Shown here: in pieces, positions 55,249 through 63,539 of the stretch
Position numbering within the stretch: the stretch's first letter is position 1
How the letters are laid out: each line of letters begins with the position of its first letter
Notes under the pieces: generated by a model
What the model saw: the letters and a program-made list of their open reading frames with translations, nothing else
The model's database searches: none
Told to the model about the DNA's origin: nothing
From: Thalassospira sp. TSL5-1
GTDB taxonomy: Bacteria; Pseudomonadota; Alphaproteobacteria; Rhodospirillales; Thalassospiraceae
NCBI RefSeq assembly: GCF_001907695.1
Contig: NZ_KV880637.1
Span: 992,001 to 1,056,000 of the forward strand
Reading direction: 5' to 3'
DNA length: 64,000 nucleotides
Translations under genes and position numbers: made by a program

Positions 55249-55303
55249 TTATCTGCCTGTTGCCAGAAGGTGCGTCCCTGAACCTAGTTCTTTTGGCAGA
55301 TAA
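55249..55303. promoter_or_regulatory. Inverted repeat TTATCTGCC / GGCAGATAA before the MDR oxidoreductase
   Basis: TTATCTGCC (55249-55257) and GGCAGATAA (55295-55303) are exact reverse complements, 37 bases apart, just before the start codon of the gene at 54296-55246. GAAC-CTA-GTTC, another small dyad, lies between them at 55280-55290. They may be operator sites; the regulator is not visible nearby. Confidence 0.4.
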
Positions 55304-55373
55304 CAGCCAGCCCGATCCGGTGGTTTTGGGGAAAACAGCAAATGGGCTGGCGATGGTGACACTTCAGGACTGA

Positions 55374-56360
55374 TCAGGGTACCATCAGGATGGCCCCGCT
55401 TGATGCCCGGCTTTCGGCCAGTTCGTGGGCTGCGGGGGCGTCCTCAAGGGCAAAACGCGCCGCGATTTCCACTTTGACGAAACCCTTGGCAATGGCATCA
55501 AACACATCCGCCGCATTGGCACGGAAACGTTCCGGCGTTGCATTGTGCGGAAAAACCGATGGCCGGGTTAAAAACAGGCAGCCCTTTTTATTAAGGATTT
55601 CCGGCGAAATATCGGGTGCCGGGCCGGATGCCGCCCCAAACAGCACCACCATGCCAAAAGGCTGTGCCAGGTCCAGCGACTGCAGAAAGGTGTGTTTGCC
55701 AACCGAATCATACACCACGCGCGCCTTGCGGCCCTTGGTCGCGGCCAGCAGTTCTTCCACCCAGTTTTCGTTGCGGTAATTAATGGCAATATCGCAACCC
55801 GCTGCACGCGCAATGGCGCATTTTTCGTCCGAGCCAGCGGTTCCCACCACAAACGCCCCCAATGCCTTGGCCCAGCCCGACAGGATTTGACCAACACCAC
55901 CCGCAGCGGCATGGATAATCACCATGTCGCCAGCCTGAACCGGGCAGGTATGTTTGAGCAGGTACTGCGCTGTCATACCCTTGAAAATGGTGGCGGCAGC
56001 TTGTTCATCCGACACAGTATCGGGCAGGGGCACCAGCTTTTCCGCGCTGACATTGCGCAAATCGGCATAGGCGCCAAGGCCTGCATTGATGTATGCCACG
56101 CGCATGCCGACTTTCAGATCGGTGACATCACTGCCAACGGCCTCGATCACCCCGGCGGCTTCATGGCCCAGCGGGCTTGGAAGCGAAAGCGGATAGGCAC
56201 CGCTGCGCTGATAGACATCGATAAAGTTAAAACCAATCGCGGTTTGGCGGATGCGGACTTCACTGGGGCCGGGAACGCCCAGGGGAATGTTTTTGACGAT
56301 CATGTTCCCGGCGGGGCCATGTGCGTCGATCATGATTTGACGGGCGGTAAAAGAGGACAT
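55374..56360 (-). CDS. NADPH:quinone oxidoreductase (QOR1 type)
   Basis: A 328-residue MDR protein without zinc ligands. It contains GFNFIDVYQRSGAYPLSLP and GHEAAGVIEAVGSDV, then the NADPH motif HAAAGGVGQILSGWAKALGA, as in E. coli QorA. It reduces quinones one electron at a time with NADPH. The gene is separate from the malonate genes, with a terminator and 164 bases between, and from the MDR gene behind it by 127 bases. Confidence 0.93.
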   Translation of the reverse strand: MSSFTARQIMIDAHGPAGNMIVKNIPLGVPGPSEVRIRQTAIGFNFIDVYQRSGAYPLSLPSPLGHEAAGVIEAVGSDVTDLKVGMRVAYINAGLGAYADLRNVSAEKLVPLPDTVSDEQAAATIFKGMTAQYLLKHTCPVQAGDMVIIHAAAGGVGQILSGWAKALGAFVVGTAGSDEKCAIARAAGCDIAINYRNENWVEELLAATKGRKARVVYDSVGKHTFLQSLDLAQPFGMVVLFGAASGPAPDISPEILNKKGCLFLTRPSVFPHNATPERFRANAADVFDAIAKGFVKVEIAARFALEDAPAAHELAESRASSGAILMVP

Positions 56361-56407
56361 GATGTGCTTCTTTCTCCATCAGGGGGACAGGAGTGATTTG
56401 ACCGAAT

Positions 56408-56444
56408 AAAAAAGCGCCAGACAACAGCAATTGTTGCCCGGCGC
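56408..56444 (-). terminator. Terminator after the malonate operon
   Basis: On the minus strand a stem of GCGCC (56440-56444) with GGCGC (56414-56418), extended by GCAACA/TGTTGT, is followed by six U. It lies after malonyl-CoA synthetase. Confidence 0.88.
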
Positions 56445-56524
56445 AGTTATGGTGAAACATTGGCTGACGGCAGGGCGCGCACAAAGGGGGCGCTGCTGCC
56501 TGCCGTCGCCCGTCCACCGGGAGA

Positions 56525-58051
56525 TCAGTTTTTGCCCCCTTTAAAGGTATCGGCATATTCGTTACGCAACTGGGCCTTTTGCACCTTGCCCATCGTGTTA
56601 CGCGGCAGTTCGTCAATTTTCCAGATGCGTTTGGGTACCTTGAATTTTGCCAGTTTGTCCTGGGTACGGGCGATCAGTTCCTGTTCATCAAACCCATTTG
56701 CATTGGCTGGCACGATCACGGCGGCAACCGCCTCGCCAAAATCGGGGTGGGGCAGGCCAAAGACGGCAACTTCACCCACCTCGTCATACTCGCCAATCAC
56801 TTCTTCGACTTCCTTGGGATAGACGTTAAAGCCGCCGGAAATGATCAAATCCTTGTCGCGGCCAACAATAGTGACGTATCCGTCCTCGCCCAGGGTGGCG
56901 AGGTCGCCGGTAATAAAAAAACCGTCTTTGCGAAATTCGGATGCGGTTTTTTCCGGCATTTGCCAGTATCCCTTGAACACATTGGGGCCGCGAACTTCCA
57001 GCACGCCAATTTCGCCATGCGGCAGGATATTGCCATCCTTGTCGCACACCCGGGCTTCAATGCCGGGCAGGGCCGGGCCAACTGCACCGGGGCGGCGTTC
57101 GCCATCCAGCGGGTTGGATGTGTTCATGCAGGTTTCTGTCATGCCATAGCGTTCCAGGATTTTATGGCCCGTGCGTTCAAAAAACTGGTCGTGGGTTTCG
57201 GCCAGCAGCGGGGCGGAGCCTGAAACAAACAGCCGCATGTTTGAAGTGACATCACGGGTGAAGCCGGGATGCGCCAGAAGGCGGGTATAGAATGTGGGAA
57301 CGCCCATTAAAACAGTGGATTTCGGCAGGCGTTCGATCACGTCATCGGCATCAAATTTGGACAGCAGAATGATCTTGCCACCATTAAGCAGCATGATATT
57401 GACCGCAACAAACAGCCCGTGGGTGTGAAACAGCGGAAGGGCATGGAGTAATACATCGTCCGGCTGGAAGCCCCAGGCTTTATGAAGGGTCAGGGCGTTT
57501 GACGTCAGGTTGCCATGACTAAGCATCGCGCCCTTTGAACGCCCCGTGGTGCCCGAGGTGTACAGGATGGCAGCAATGTCGTCGCTGGTCACATCGGCAA
57601 TATCGGTGCTGGCGTGCGCACTGGCGGCTTGGTCATTCAGGGTGCCATCGCCCTTGGTGCCCAGGGTTAGAACGGCGGCAACATTGTTTTTGCTGGCAAG
57701 GTTCTGCGATGTTTCAAGCCGGTTCGGGATGCAAACAAAAACGCGCGGGGCAGCATCGCCCAGAAAATAGGCGATTTCATCGCCGGTATAGGCAGTGTTG
57801 AGCGGCAGGTGAATGGCCCCCAGCTGTAAACAGGCCAGATAAAGCGCGATCACATCGGACGATTTATCGACCTGAACGGCAACGCGATCGCCTTTGACCA
57901 CACCATGAGACGCCAGAACGCTGGCATAGCGCCCCGTAAGGTCCAGAAGTTTGTCAAAGCTGACTTCGGACCCGTCATATTCCACCAGAAACGGGCGCGA
58001 ACGATCGGCCGGGAACCGTTTGATGAATTCTAAAAGCAGGTTTTGTGACAT
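56525..58051 (-). CDS. matB: Malonyl-CoA synthetase
   Basis: A 508-residue acyl-adenylate-forming ligase. The P-loop is YTSGTTGRSKGA, followed by RYGMTET, GDLATLGEDGY and the catalytic Lys in PRNTMGKVQK. The MatB subgroup is supported by its place six bases after malonyl-CoA decarboxylase and by close motif agreement (LERYGMTETCMNTSNPL). It activates malonate with ATP and CoA. With the decarboxylase it converts malonate to acetyl-CoA. It is the last gene of the operon. Confidence 0.94.
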   Translation of the reverse strand: MSQNLLLEFIKRFPADRSRPFLVEYDGSEVSFDKLLDLTGRYASVLASHGVVKGDRVAVQVDKSSDVIALYLACLQLGAIHLPLNTAYTGDEIAYFLGDAAPRVFVCIPNRLETSQNLASKNNVAAVLTLGTKGDGTLNDQAASAHASTDIADVTSDDIAAILYTSGTTGRSKGAMLSHGNLTSNALTLHKAWGFQPDDVLLHALPLFHTHGLFVAVNIMLLNGGKIILLSKFDADDVIERLPKSTVLMGVPTFYTRLLAHPGFTRDVTSNMRLFVSGSAPLLAETHDQFFERTGHKILERYGMTETCMNTSNPLDGERRPGAVGPALPGIEARVCDKDGNILPHGEIGVLEVRGPNVFKGYWQMPEKTASEFRKDGFFITGDLATLGEDGYVTIVGRDKDLIISGGFNVYPKEVEEVIGEYDEVGEVAVFGLPHPDFGEAVAAVIVPANANGFDEQELIARTQDKLAKFKVPKRIWKIDELPRNTMGKVQKAQLRNEYADTFKGGKN

Positions 58052-58057
58052 GGCAGG

Positions 58058-59380
58058 CTATCCTTGATTTCCGGCAAGCTGTGAAACGGCACGCGAGAGC
58101 GCGATTTTGCCGTCATTAACCAGTGATTCGTGGTTTCGTTCAATATCATTCAGATGGTAGGCGTAATTCACCATGATCCCGCCCGACTGGCGCAATCCCT
58201 TGGTTGAAATGTCACCCATCCAGTTCAGGCGTTCCAGACGCGCGCCATTGCCAAGATGAAAGCGCGCGGTTGGGTCCAGCGGCGCTTTGCCACGCTTGGC
58301 ATGGGCAAGGTATCGTGCACAAAGTTGTAGGGTTGGTTTTTTAAGCGCCTCGGCACGGGCGGCATCATTTACCCAACTGTCATCTTCCATTGCGGTCAGG
58401 ATTTCTGCGGCCTGCTTGGCATCGTCATTGTCGGATTTTTGCCGCGTGCGCAGCCAGCCCATAAAACCGGGAATCGGCGACAGGGTGGCAAATTGTTCGA
58501 GTTTGGGAAACTCGCGCTTCAGTTCCTCGACCACCTGTTTGATCAGGAAATTGCCAAAGGAAATGCCGCGCAGGCCGGTCTGGCAGTTGCTGATCGAATA
58601 GAAAATGGCGGTATTGGCTTTGGATTGCGCGGTTTCATCAATTTCAGGGGCCAGCAGGGCCTGCACACTATCGGCCAGGCCATGCACCAGGGCCACCTCG
58701 ACAAAAATCAGCGGGTCATCGGGCATGGCGGGGTGGAAAAAGGCAAAACATTTGCGGTCATCGGCCAGGCGGCGGCGCAAATCATCCCAGCCCTGAATTT
58801 CATGTACCGCTTCATAGCGGATCAGTTTTTCCAGGATCGATGCCGATGTTTCCCAGTCAATATGGCGCAGTTCCAGAAAACCCCGGTTAAACCAGCTTGT
58901 CAGCAGGTGCTGCATATCGGCATTAAGGGGTTCAAGATGGCGGTTTTCCTTAAGCGCATTGAGGAGGGAATTACGCATATCGACAATGGCGCGGGTGCCG
59001 CCCGGTGCCATATTAATGCGGCGCAGCAGCTCCTGGCGGGCAGGTTCCGATGCCTGGGTCAATGCTGCAAGGTTGCTTTCATTGGGATCGGCTTTATAGG
59101 CCTCTGCGGCTTCAATCACGGCAATGCGGTCGGCGGAAAATTCGTTCTGCATCATGGTGAAAAAACGCAGATGCTCGCTTTCCGCCAGATTTTCCCAGCC
59201 CCGCACCACTTCGCGGGCCAGGGCCGTACCACGGGCTTCGCCCTTTTGCGACACTAGATCATGGCATAGCGTTGCCAGGCGCATGAACGGGTCCTGCGGG
59301 GCGCTCAGCGGCAGGTCAAGCAGCTCGCGCCCGCGATCGGCGATGGATGAAATCCAGTTACGAACGGACATTCGCGACAT
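58058..59380 (-). CDS. matA: Malonyl-CoA decarboxylase
   Basis: A 440-residue enzyme of the MCD family: an N-terminal helical domain (1-170), then a GNAT-fold catalytic part with YSISNCQTGLRGISFGNFLI, FATLSPIPGFMGWLR and YHLNDIERNHE near the C-terminus. It converts malonyl-CoA to acetyl-CoA and CO2. Its ATG shares one base with the stop of the upstream dctM gene (TAATG), so the two are tightly coupled. matB follows after six bases. Confidence 0.95.
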   Translation of the reverse strand: MSRMSVRNWISSIADRGRELLDLPLSAPQDPFMRLATLCHDLVSQKGEARGTALAREVVRGWENLAESEHLRFFTMMQNEFSADRIAVIEAAEAYKADPNESNLAALTQASEPARQELLRRINMAPGGTRAIVDMRNSLLNALKENRHLEPLNADMQHLLTSWFNRGFLELRHIDWETSASILEKLIRYEAVHEIQGWDDLRRRLADDRKCFAFFHPAMPDDPLIFVEVALVHGLADSVQALLAPEIDETAQSKANTAIFYSISNCQTGLRGISFGNFLIKQVVEELKREFPKLEQFATLSPIPGFMGWLRTRQKSDNDDAKQAAEILTAMEDDSWVNDAARAEALKKPTLQLCARYLAHAKRGKAPLDPTARFHLGNGARLERLNWMGDISTKGLRQSGGIMVNYAYHLNDIERNHESLVNDGKIALSRAVSQLAGNQG

Positions 59381-60699
59381 TAGCGGCCTCCTCCGATCAT
59401 GGCGTTGGGCAGCCAGGTGGCAATTTCAGGGAAAATGCACAGGATGATGATGGCAACAAACATGCAGCCAACATAGGGCATCGCACCCTTCAGGATGGTT
59501 TGCAGGCGGATATCCGGCGCAATGCCGTTAATCACATACAGGTTCAGGCCAACCGGCGGGGTGATCAGGCCGATTTCCATATTGATCGTCAGGATCACGG
59601 CAAACCAGTACGGGTCAAACCCGGCATTGATGATCACCGGCAGCAGGATGGGTGCCGACATCAGGATGACAGCGACGGGGGGCAGGAAAAACCCGCTGAT
59701 CAGCAAAAACACATTGATAAATGCCATCAAAACCCAGCGATTAACATCAAGGTCCGAAATCCAGTGGGCGATGGACTGGGTGATGAACAGGCTCGACAGC
59801 ATATAGCTAAACAATCCTGCCGCGCCGATGATCAGCAGAATCATCACGGATTCACGCGTCGTATCGCGCAGGATGTGCCAGATTTTGCCAGGCTGCCACA
59901 TCCGGTAAACCACAACGGCCGTGAGCAGGCAGAACAGTGCACCAACCCCCGCCGTTTCCGATGGCGTCGCCACCCCGCCATAAAGCGCGAACAATACCGC
60001 TGCAATAATGACCAGAAAGGGCAGAATGCGCGGCAGGATTTCGAATTTTTCTTTCCAGCTATAGGAAACCGATGCTAGCGCGGTGCCCGCATGGCCCTGT
60101 TGCCATGTGGAATAAAGCGACCATGCCATAAACAGGGCCGTCACCATCAGGCCTGGCAGCAAACCTGCCAGAAACAGGCGGCCAATCGAAGTTTCGGTGG
60201 AAATGCCATAAATGATCATGGTGACGCTGGGCGGGATCAGAATGCCAAGCGTACCGCCTGCCGCAATCGACCCCGATGCCACGGTGTCGGGAAAGCCGCG
60301 TTCGCGCATGGCGGGAATGCCCATTTTGCCAATTGCGGCACAGGTCGCCGGGGATGACCCGGACAGGGCAGAAAAGATGGCACACGCCCCCAGATTGGAA
60401 ATGACCAGGCCGCCAGGAACGCGGGTCAGCCAGCGGTCCAGCGCCGAATAAAGATCGCCGCCTGCGCGCGAGGAGGCCACAACCGCCCCCATTAGAATAA
60501 ACATGGGAATGGCAAGAACTTCAAAACTTTCCAGTTTGCCAAACAGAATTTCGGGCAATAGCGGCAGCGAACCGACGCCATCAAAGATCATGATAAAGCC
60601 GACACTGATCACCAGCAGGCCAATGCCCACCGGAATGCCGGAGAAAAGAACAAGGGTGGTCGCGATGCCGACAAGGGCAGCAAGAAGCAGGGGATCCAT
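59380..60699 (-). CDS. dctM: TRAP transporter large permease (DctM), probably for malonate
   Basis: A 439-residue protein with about twelve membrane spans. Motifs include GIPVGIGLLVISVGF, the conserved GSSPATCAAIGKMGIPAM and GLITPPVGLNLYVING. It drives substrate import with the sodium or proton gradient, using the DctP-bound substrate. Placement directly before malonyl-CoA decarboxylase (one-base overlap) points to malonate as substrate; that is inference from context. Confidence 0.94.
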   Translation of the reverse strand: MDPLLLAALVGIATTLVLFSGIPVGIGLLVISVGFIMIFDGVGSLPLLPEILFGKLESFEVLAIPMFILMGAVVASSRAGGDLYSALDRWLTRVPGGLVISNLGACAIFSALSGSSPATCAAIGKMGIPAMRERGFPDTVASGSIAAGGTLGILIPPSVTMIIYGISTETSIGRLFLAGLLPGLMVTALFMAWSLYSTWQQGHAGTALASVSYSWKEKFEILPRILPFLVIIAAVLFALYGGVATPSETAGVGALFCLLTAVVVYRMWQPGKIWHILRDTTRESVMILLIIGAAGLFSYMLSSLFITQSIAHWISDLDVNRWVLMAFINVFLLISGFFLPPVAVILMSAPILLPVIINAGFDPYWFAVILTINMEIGLITPPVGLNLYVINGIAPDIRLQTILKGAMPYVGCMFVAIIILCIFPEIATWLPNAMIGGGR

Positions 60700-60711
60700 C
60701 AGGTGCTCTCC

Positions 60712-61410
60712 TTATACGGCGTCTTCGGGGATGTCGAAGGGCGTAGTGCGGTTCGTGATCAGGCCCAAAAGATCGGCCAGGAATTGCAAAAACAGCAGGC
60801 AAAAACCAATGGGCAGGGCGCTATAGGGTTTCCACAGTGCAACGCCCCAGACTGTTTCGGACCGCCAGCCGCCTTCATAGGCGTCAATGACCAGTTCAAT
60901 CCCATAGAAACCAAACAAGCCGCTAATCGCCAGACCGAACAATAAAATGATCACGGCAAGAATTTTACGATTGCCGCGTTTCAGATACATCGGCAGCAGG
61001 TCAACATTCACATGACCGCGGATCATTTGCACATAAGGCAGGCCGACCAGGGTTGCGCCGATCATCAGGAAAATCACCGCCTCTGTTTGCCAGACCGTGG
61101 AGGCATTGAGCACATAGCGCATATAAACCAGCTGACAAATGATCAGCATGGCGATGGTGAACATGGCCGCAGAGGCCGCACCGCATATCTTTGAGAGCAG
61201 ATGCACACCATGAATGAAGGAGCCAACGGCCCCCGTTGGTGAAGGCGGAATCTGTGCCTTGCCCGCCTTTGGTTCAGTGGGGAGTGGTTCAATATCTGGC
61301 GGCGGCGGAAACGGCGAGTTTGACGATTTTGTCTGCACAATCCGGGTACTCCCGTAAGGTTCGGGCATGTCAATCGGAAGTGACGGGGAATGGGGGGCGG
61401 CGTTGCTCAC
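60712..61410 (-). CDS. dctQ: TRAP transporter small permease (DctQ) with a Pro-rich N-terminal extension
   Basis: A 232-residue protein whose last ~165 residues hold the four membrane helices of DctQ (ICQLVYMRYVLNASTVWQTE, GATLVGLPYVQMIRGHVNVD). The first ~65 residues are a Pro- and Ser-rich cytosolic extension (with PFPPPPDIEPLP), not typical of the family. The start is GTG 61410 after AGGAGG with seven-base spacing, so the extension is really translated if this is right. dctM follows after 12 bases. Confidence 0.9.
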   Translation of the reverse strand: MSNAAPHSPSLPIDMPEPYGSTRIVQTKSSNSPFPPPPDIEPLPTEPKAGKAQIPPSPTGAVGSFIHGVHLLSKICGAASAAMFTIAMLIICQLVYMRYVLNASTVWQTEAVIFLMIGATLVGLPYVQMIRGHVNVDLLPMYLKRGNRKILAVIILLFGLAISGLFGFYGIELVIDAYEGGWRSETVWGVALWKPYSALPIGFCLLFLQFLADLLGLITNRTTPFDIPEDAV

Positions 61411-61446
61411 GCGTGGCCTCCTTATGCAAGGTTTTTTGTCGGAAGA

Positions 61447-61473
61447 CCGGCGCCGCAGGACGTGCGACGCCGG
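61447..61473 (-). promoter_or_regulatory. Hairpin between dctP and dctQ
   Basis: CCGGCG (61447-61452) pairs with CGCCGG (61468-61473), plus an inner CGC/GCG. No U-run follows. Such hairpins between binding-protein and permease genes often protect the upstream mRNA and give more DctP than permease. Confidence 0.55.
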
Positions 61474-61480
61474 GAAAACG

Positions 61481-62488
61481 TCATTTTACCGACAGGGCGA
61501 GATCAAGAAGTTCCTGGCCGCCTGGGGTTTCCTTGACGAATTCGGCATAGGAGGTTTCCTTCGCCAGATCCTGCCATTTCTGGAAGTCTTCATCGGTCAG
61601 GTCTGCAATTTCTACACCGTTTTCCTTGAAGACCTTGACGCTTGTTTCGTCTTCGTTGCGGCCTTCGGCATCATAGTAGGCTTCGGCCTTTTCTGCCGCT
61701 GCGGCCAAGGCATCTTTTTGGGCGTCGTTCAGGGCGTCATAGCTTTTCTTTGACATCAGAACCGGCTGATACATGAACCACAGGGCATTAGCACCTGCCG
61801 GGGTGTAGCATTTAACCTGTTCATAGATACGATAGGAAACAAAGCTGGACGAACTTGTGTTGGTGGCATCAAGAACGCCAGTCTGCATTGCCGGATAGAT
61901 TTCTGAACTGGGCATCGCGGCGATGGAGGCACCAGCCCCCTGCAGCATTTGTTCAAATGATTTACCCGCCGCACGGATTTGCAGGCCTTTAACGTCGTCC
62001 GGGGTGCGAATGCAGCCCTTGGTCGAGGCAAAGCCACCGGCCAGCCAGCCGTGCGCCACAGTGACAACACCGCTGTCATTCAGGATCTTTTCCAGGCGAT
62101 CCATGAATTCGGATTTGTTCATCCGGTTGGCGTGATCATGGTTTTTGATCAGGGCGGGCATCAGGGTCAGGTTGAATTCGGGGTGGCGGCCACCGGCATA
62201 AGCCAGCGGATAAACAATCATGTCAAGCTGGCCGCGTTCCATTGGCGTCCACTGCTCTTTGGCCTTGAACAGCGAACCGGACGGGAAAATCTGGATATCC
62301 AGATCCACATTGGCAGCCTTGACCTCTTTGGCAATGATTTCCGCCACCTTGTGGCGGACATCGCTGGTGGACCATTGATGGGACAGTTTAAGGGTGGTGG
62401 CTGAGGCAATATTGGACATGCCAAAGGCGGTTGCCGCCATTGCAAGGGCTGCGACCGATGCCTTGAGAGACGAGCTAAAAATCTTCAT
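61481..62488 (-). CDS. dctP: TRAP transporter substrate-binding protein (DctP), probably for malonate
   Basis: A 335-residue periplasmic protein. The signal peptide MKIFSSSLKASVAALAMAAT is cut near ASA/TTL. The mature part has LKLSHQWSTSDVRHKVAEII, RAAGKSFEQMLQGAGASIAAMP (carrying the family's conserved arginine for the carboxylate) and PSSEIYPAMQTGVLDATNTS. Start 62488 (second of two ATGs) is chosen for its spacing to GGGAGGAA. It leads the operon and is divergent from a GntR regulator. Confidence 0.93.
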   Translation of the reverse strand: MKIFSSSLKASVAALAMAATAFGMSNIASATTLKLSHQWSTSDVRHKVAEIIAKEVKAANVDLDIQIFPSGSLFKAKEQWTPMERGQLDMIVYPLAYAGGRHPEFNLTLMPALIKNHDHANRMNKSEFMDRLEKILNDSGVVTVAHGWLAGGFASTKGCIRTPDDVKGLQIRAAGKSFEQMLQGAGASIAAMPSSEIYPAMQTGVLDATNTSSSSFVSYRIYEQVKCYTPAGANALWFMYQPVLMSKKSYDALNDAQKDALAAAAEKAEAYYDAEGRNEDETSVKVFKENGVEIADLTDEDFQKWQDLAKETSYAEFVKETPGGQELLDLALSVK

Positions 62489-62611
62489 CATTTCCTCCCG
62501 GATGAAGCTGCGTTTTAAATAATCGCATATGCGCGTTATGCGCTTTTTATTGTGGCTTTGTTCGCCATATGAGAAAGCGTTGCAGATTCCTGGCATGCTG
62601 TCTATTGATTT

Positions 62612-62776
62612 TTGTATACCAGATGGGCCTTTTGCAATGCCACATAGGAAAGAGGGGCTGAAACGCTGTTAATGGCGGTTTTATGCGCTTTTATATTTCG
62701 CAATGCAGCGCGGATAGGAGAATTTTTGGGATGGAATTTCTTTGAAACACACCGAAAGATGTGTTCTGGTATACCA
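62612..62776. promoter_or_regulatory. TATACCA repeat pair between dctP and the GntR regulator
   Basis: TGGTATACCA (62767-62776) is a perfect palindrome; TTGTATACCAG (62612-62622) shares its core TGTATACCA. FadR/FCD-type GntR regulators often bind such TGGTATACCA-like sites. One lies on the dctP side and the other just before the regulator gene, as expected for control of both. Confidence 0.65.
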
Positions 62777-62803
62777 CGCTTGAGCTTTTATGGAGGGTGC
62801 CGT

Positions 62804-63481
62804 ATGGCGCGGAATGGTAAACTGGCGGAAGAACTGGTTCAGGCGCTGGAACGCGATATTGTAACGGGTGTGCTTCAACCCGGTGACCGCCTTGATGAAC
62901 GCAGCCTGAGCGAGAGGTTCAATGTTTCGCGAACCCCGGTGCGCGAGGCATTGCAGTCTTTGGCGCGCAGCGGGCTGGTTGCGACCCTGCCACGTCGCGG
63001 TACTGTGGTGGCCTCGATTACCATTGCCGAACTGATTGAAATGTTCGAGGTCATGGCCGAGCTTGAGGCCATGTGTGCCCGCCTGGCCGCACGGCGCATG
63101 GCAAAGGCTGATATTGACAGGCTTTATGAACTGTCGGCCGAATGTGATGCCCTGCGCGGGCAGGTGGATGCCGATGCCTATTATGCCGCCAATGTACGCT
63201 TTCACGAGGCGATTTATGCCGGCTGTCGTAATTCCTATCTGGAAAAACAGACAAAAACCGTGCGCAACCGGCTTTCGCCCTATCGCCGGTTGCAGCTTCA
63301 TCGTCCGGGCCGGGTGGAAAAATCCAATAATGAACATGCCGAAATTCTTGATGCCATCGCCAGCGGCAAGGCGGATATCGCGGCCGATTTGATGCGCACC
63401 CATCTTGCCGTACAGGGTGAAGCCCTGAATGATTTGCTGGCGATGGTGCCGCGTGCCTTTTTAGAGCCGTTGGCAAGTTAA
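62804..63481 (+). CDS. GntR-family regulator (FCD type), probable control of malonate use
   Basis: A 225-residue protein. The winged helix (about 1-70) contains GVLQPGDRLDERSLSERFNVSRTPVREALQSLA, the GntR signature. The FCD domain (about 80-215) has the usual metal ligands Asp, His, His in DADAYYAANVRFHEAIY and NNEHAEILDAI. GGAGGG precedes ATG 62804; an earlier in-frame ATG at 62672 lies inside the operator region. The divergent placement next to the dctPQM-matAB operon, plus TATACCA sites, suggests that it represses the operon until malonate appears. Confidence 0.9.
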   Translation: MARNGKLAEELVQALERDIVTGVLQPGDRLDERSLSERFNVSRTPVREALQSLARSGLVATLPRRGTVVASITIAELIEMFEVMAELEAMCARLAARRMAKADIDRLYELSAECDALRGQVDADAYYAANVRFHEAIYAGCRNSYLEKQTKTVRNRLSPYRRLQLHRPGRVEKSNNEHAEILDAIASGKADIAADLMRTHLAVQGEALNDLLAMVPRAFLEPLAS

Positions 63482-63539
63482 CGCACGATCCCCCGAAAAC
63501 CGGGCGTGATTTTTCTGCCGGGGTGGGGTACAAACCGGC

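Noticed and set aside
49840-63539. Attachment-site direct repeats bounding the dxs-tlyA interval
   Set aside because: No matching direct repeats were noticed at the borders, so no mobile element is claimed.
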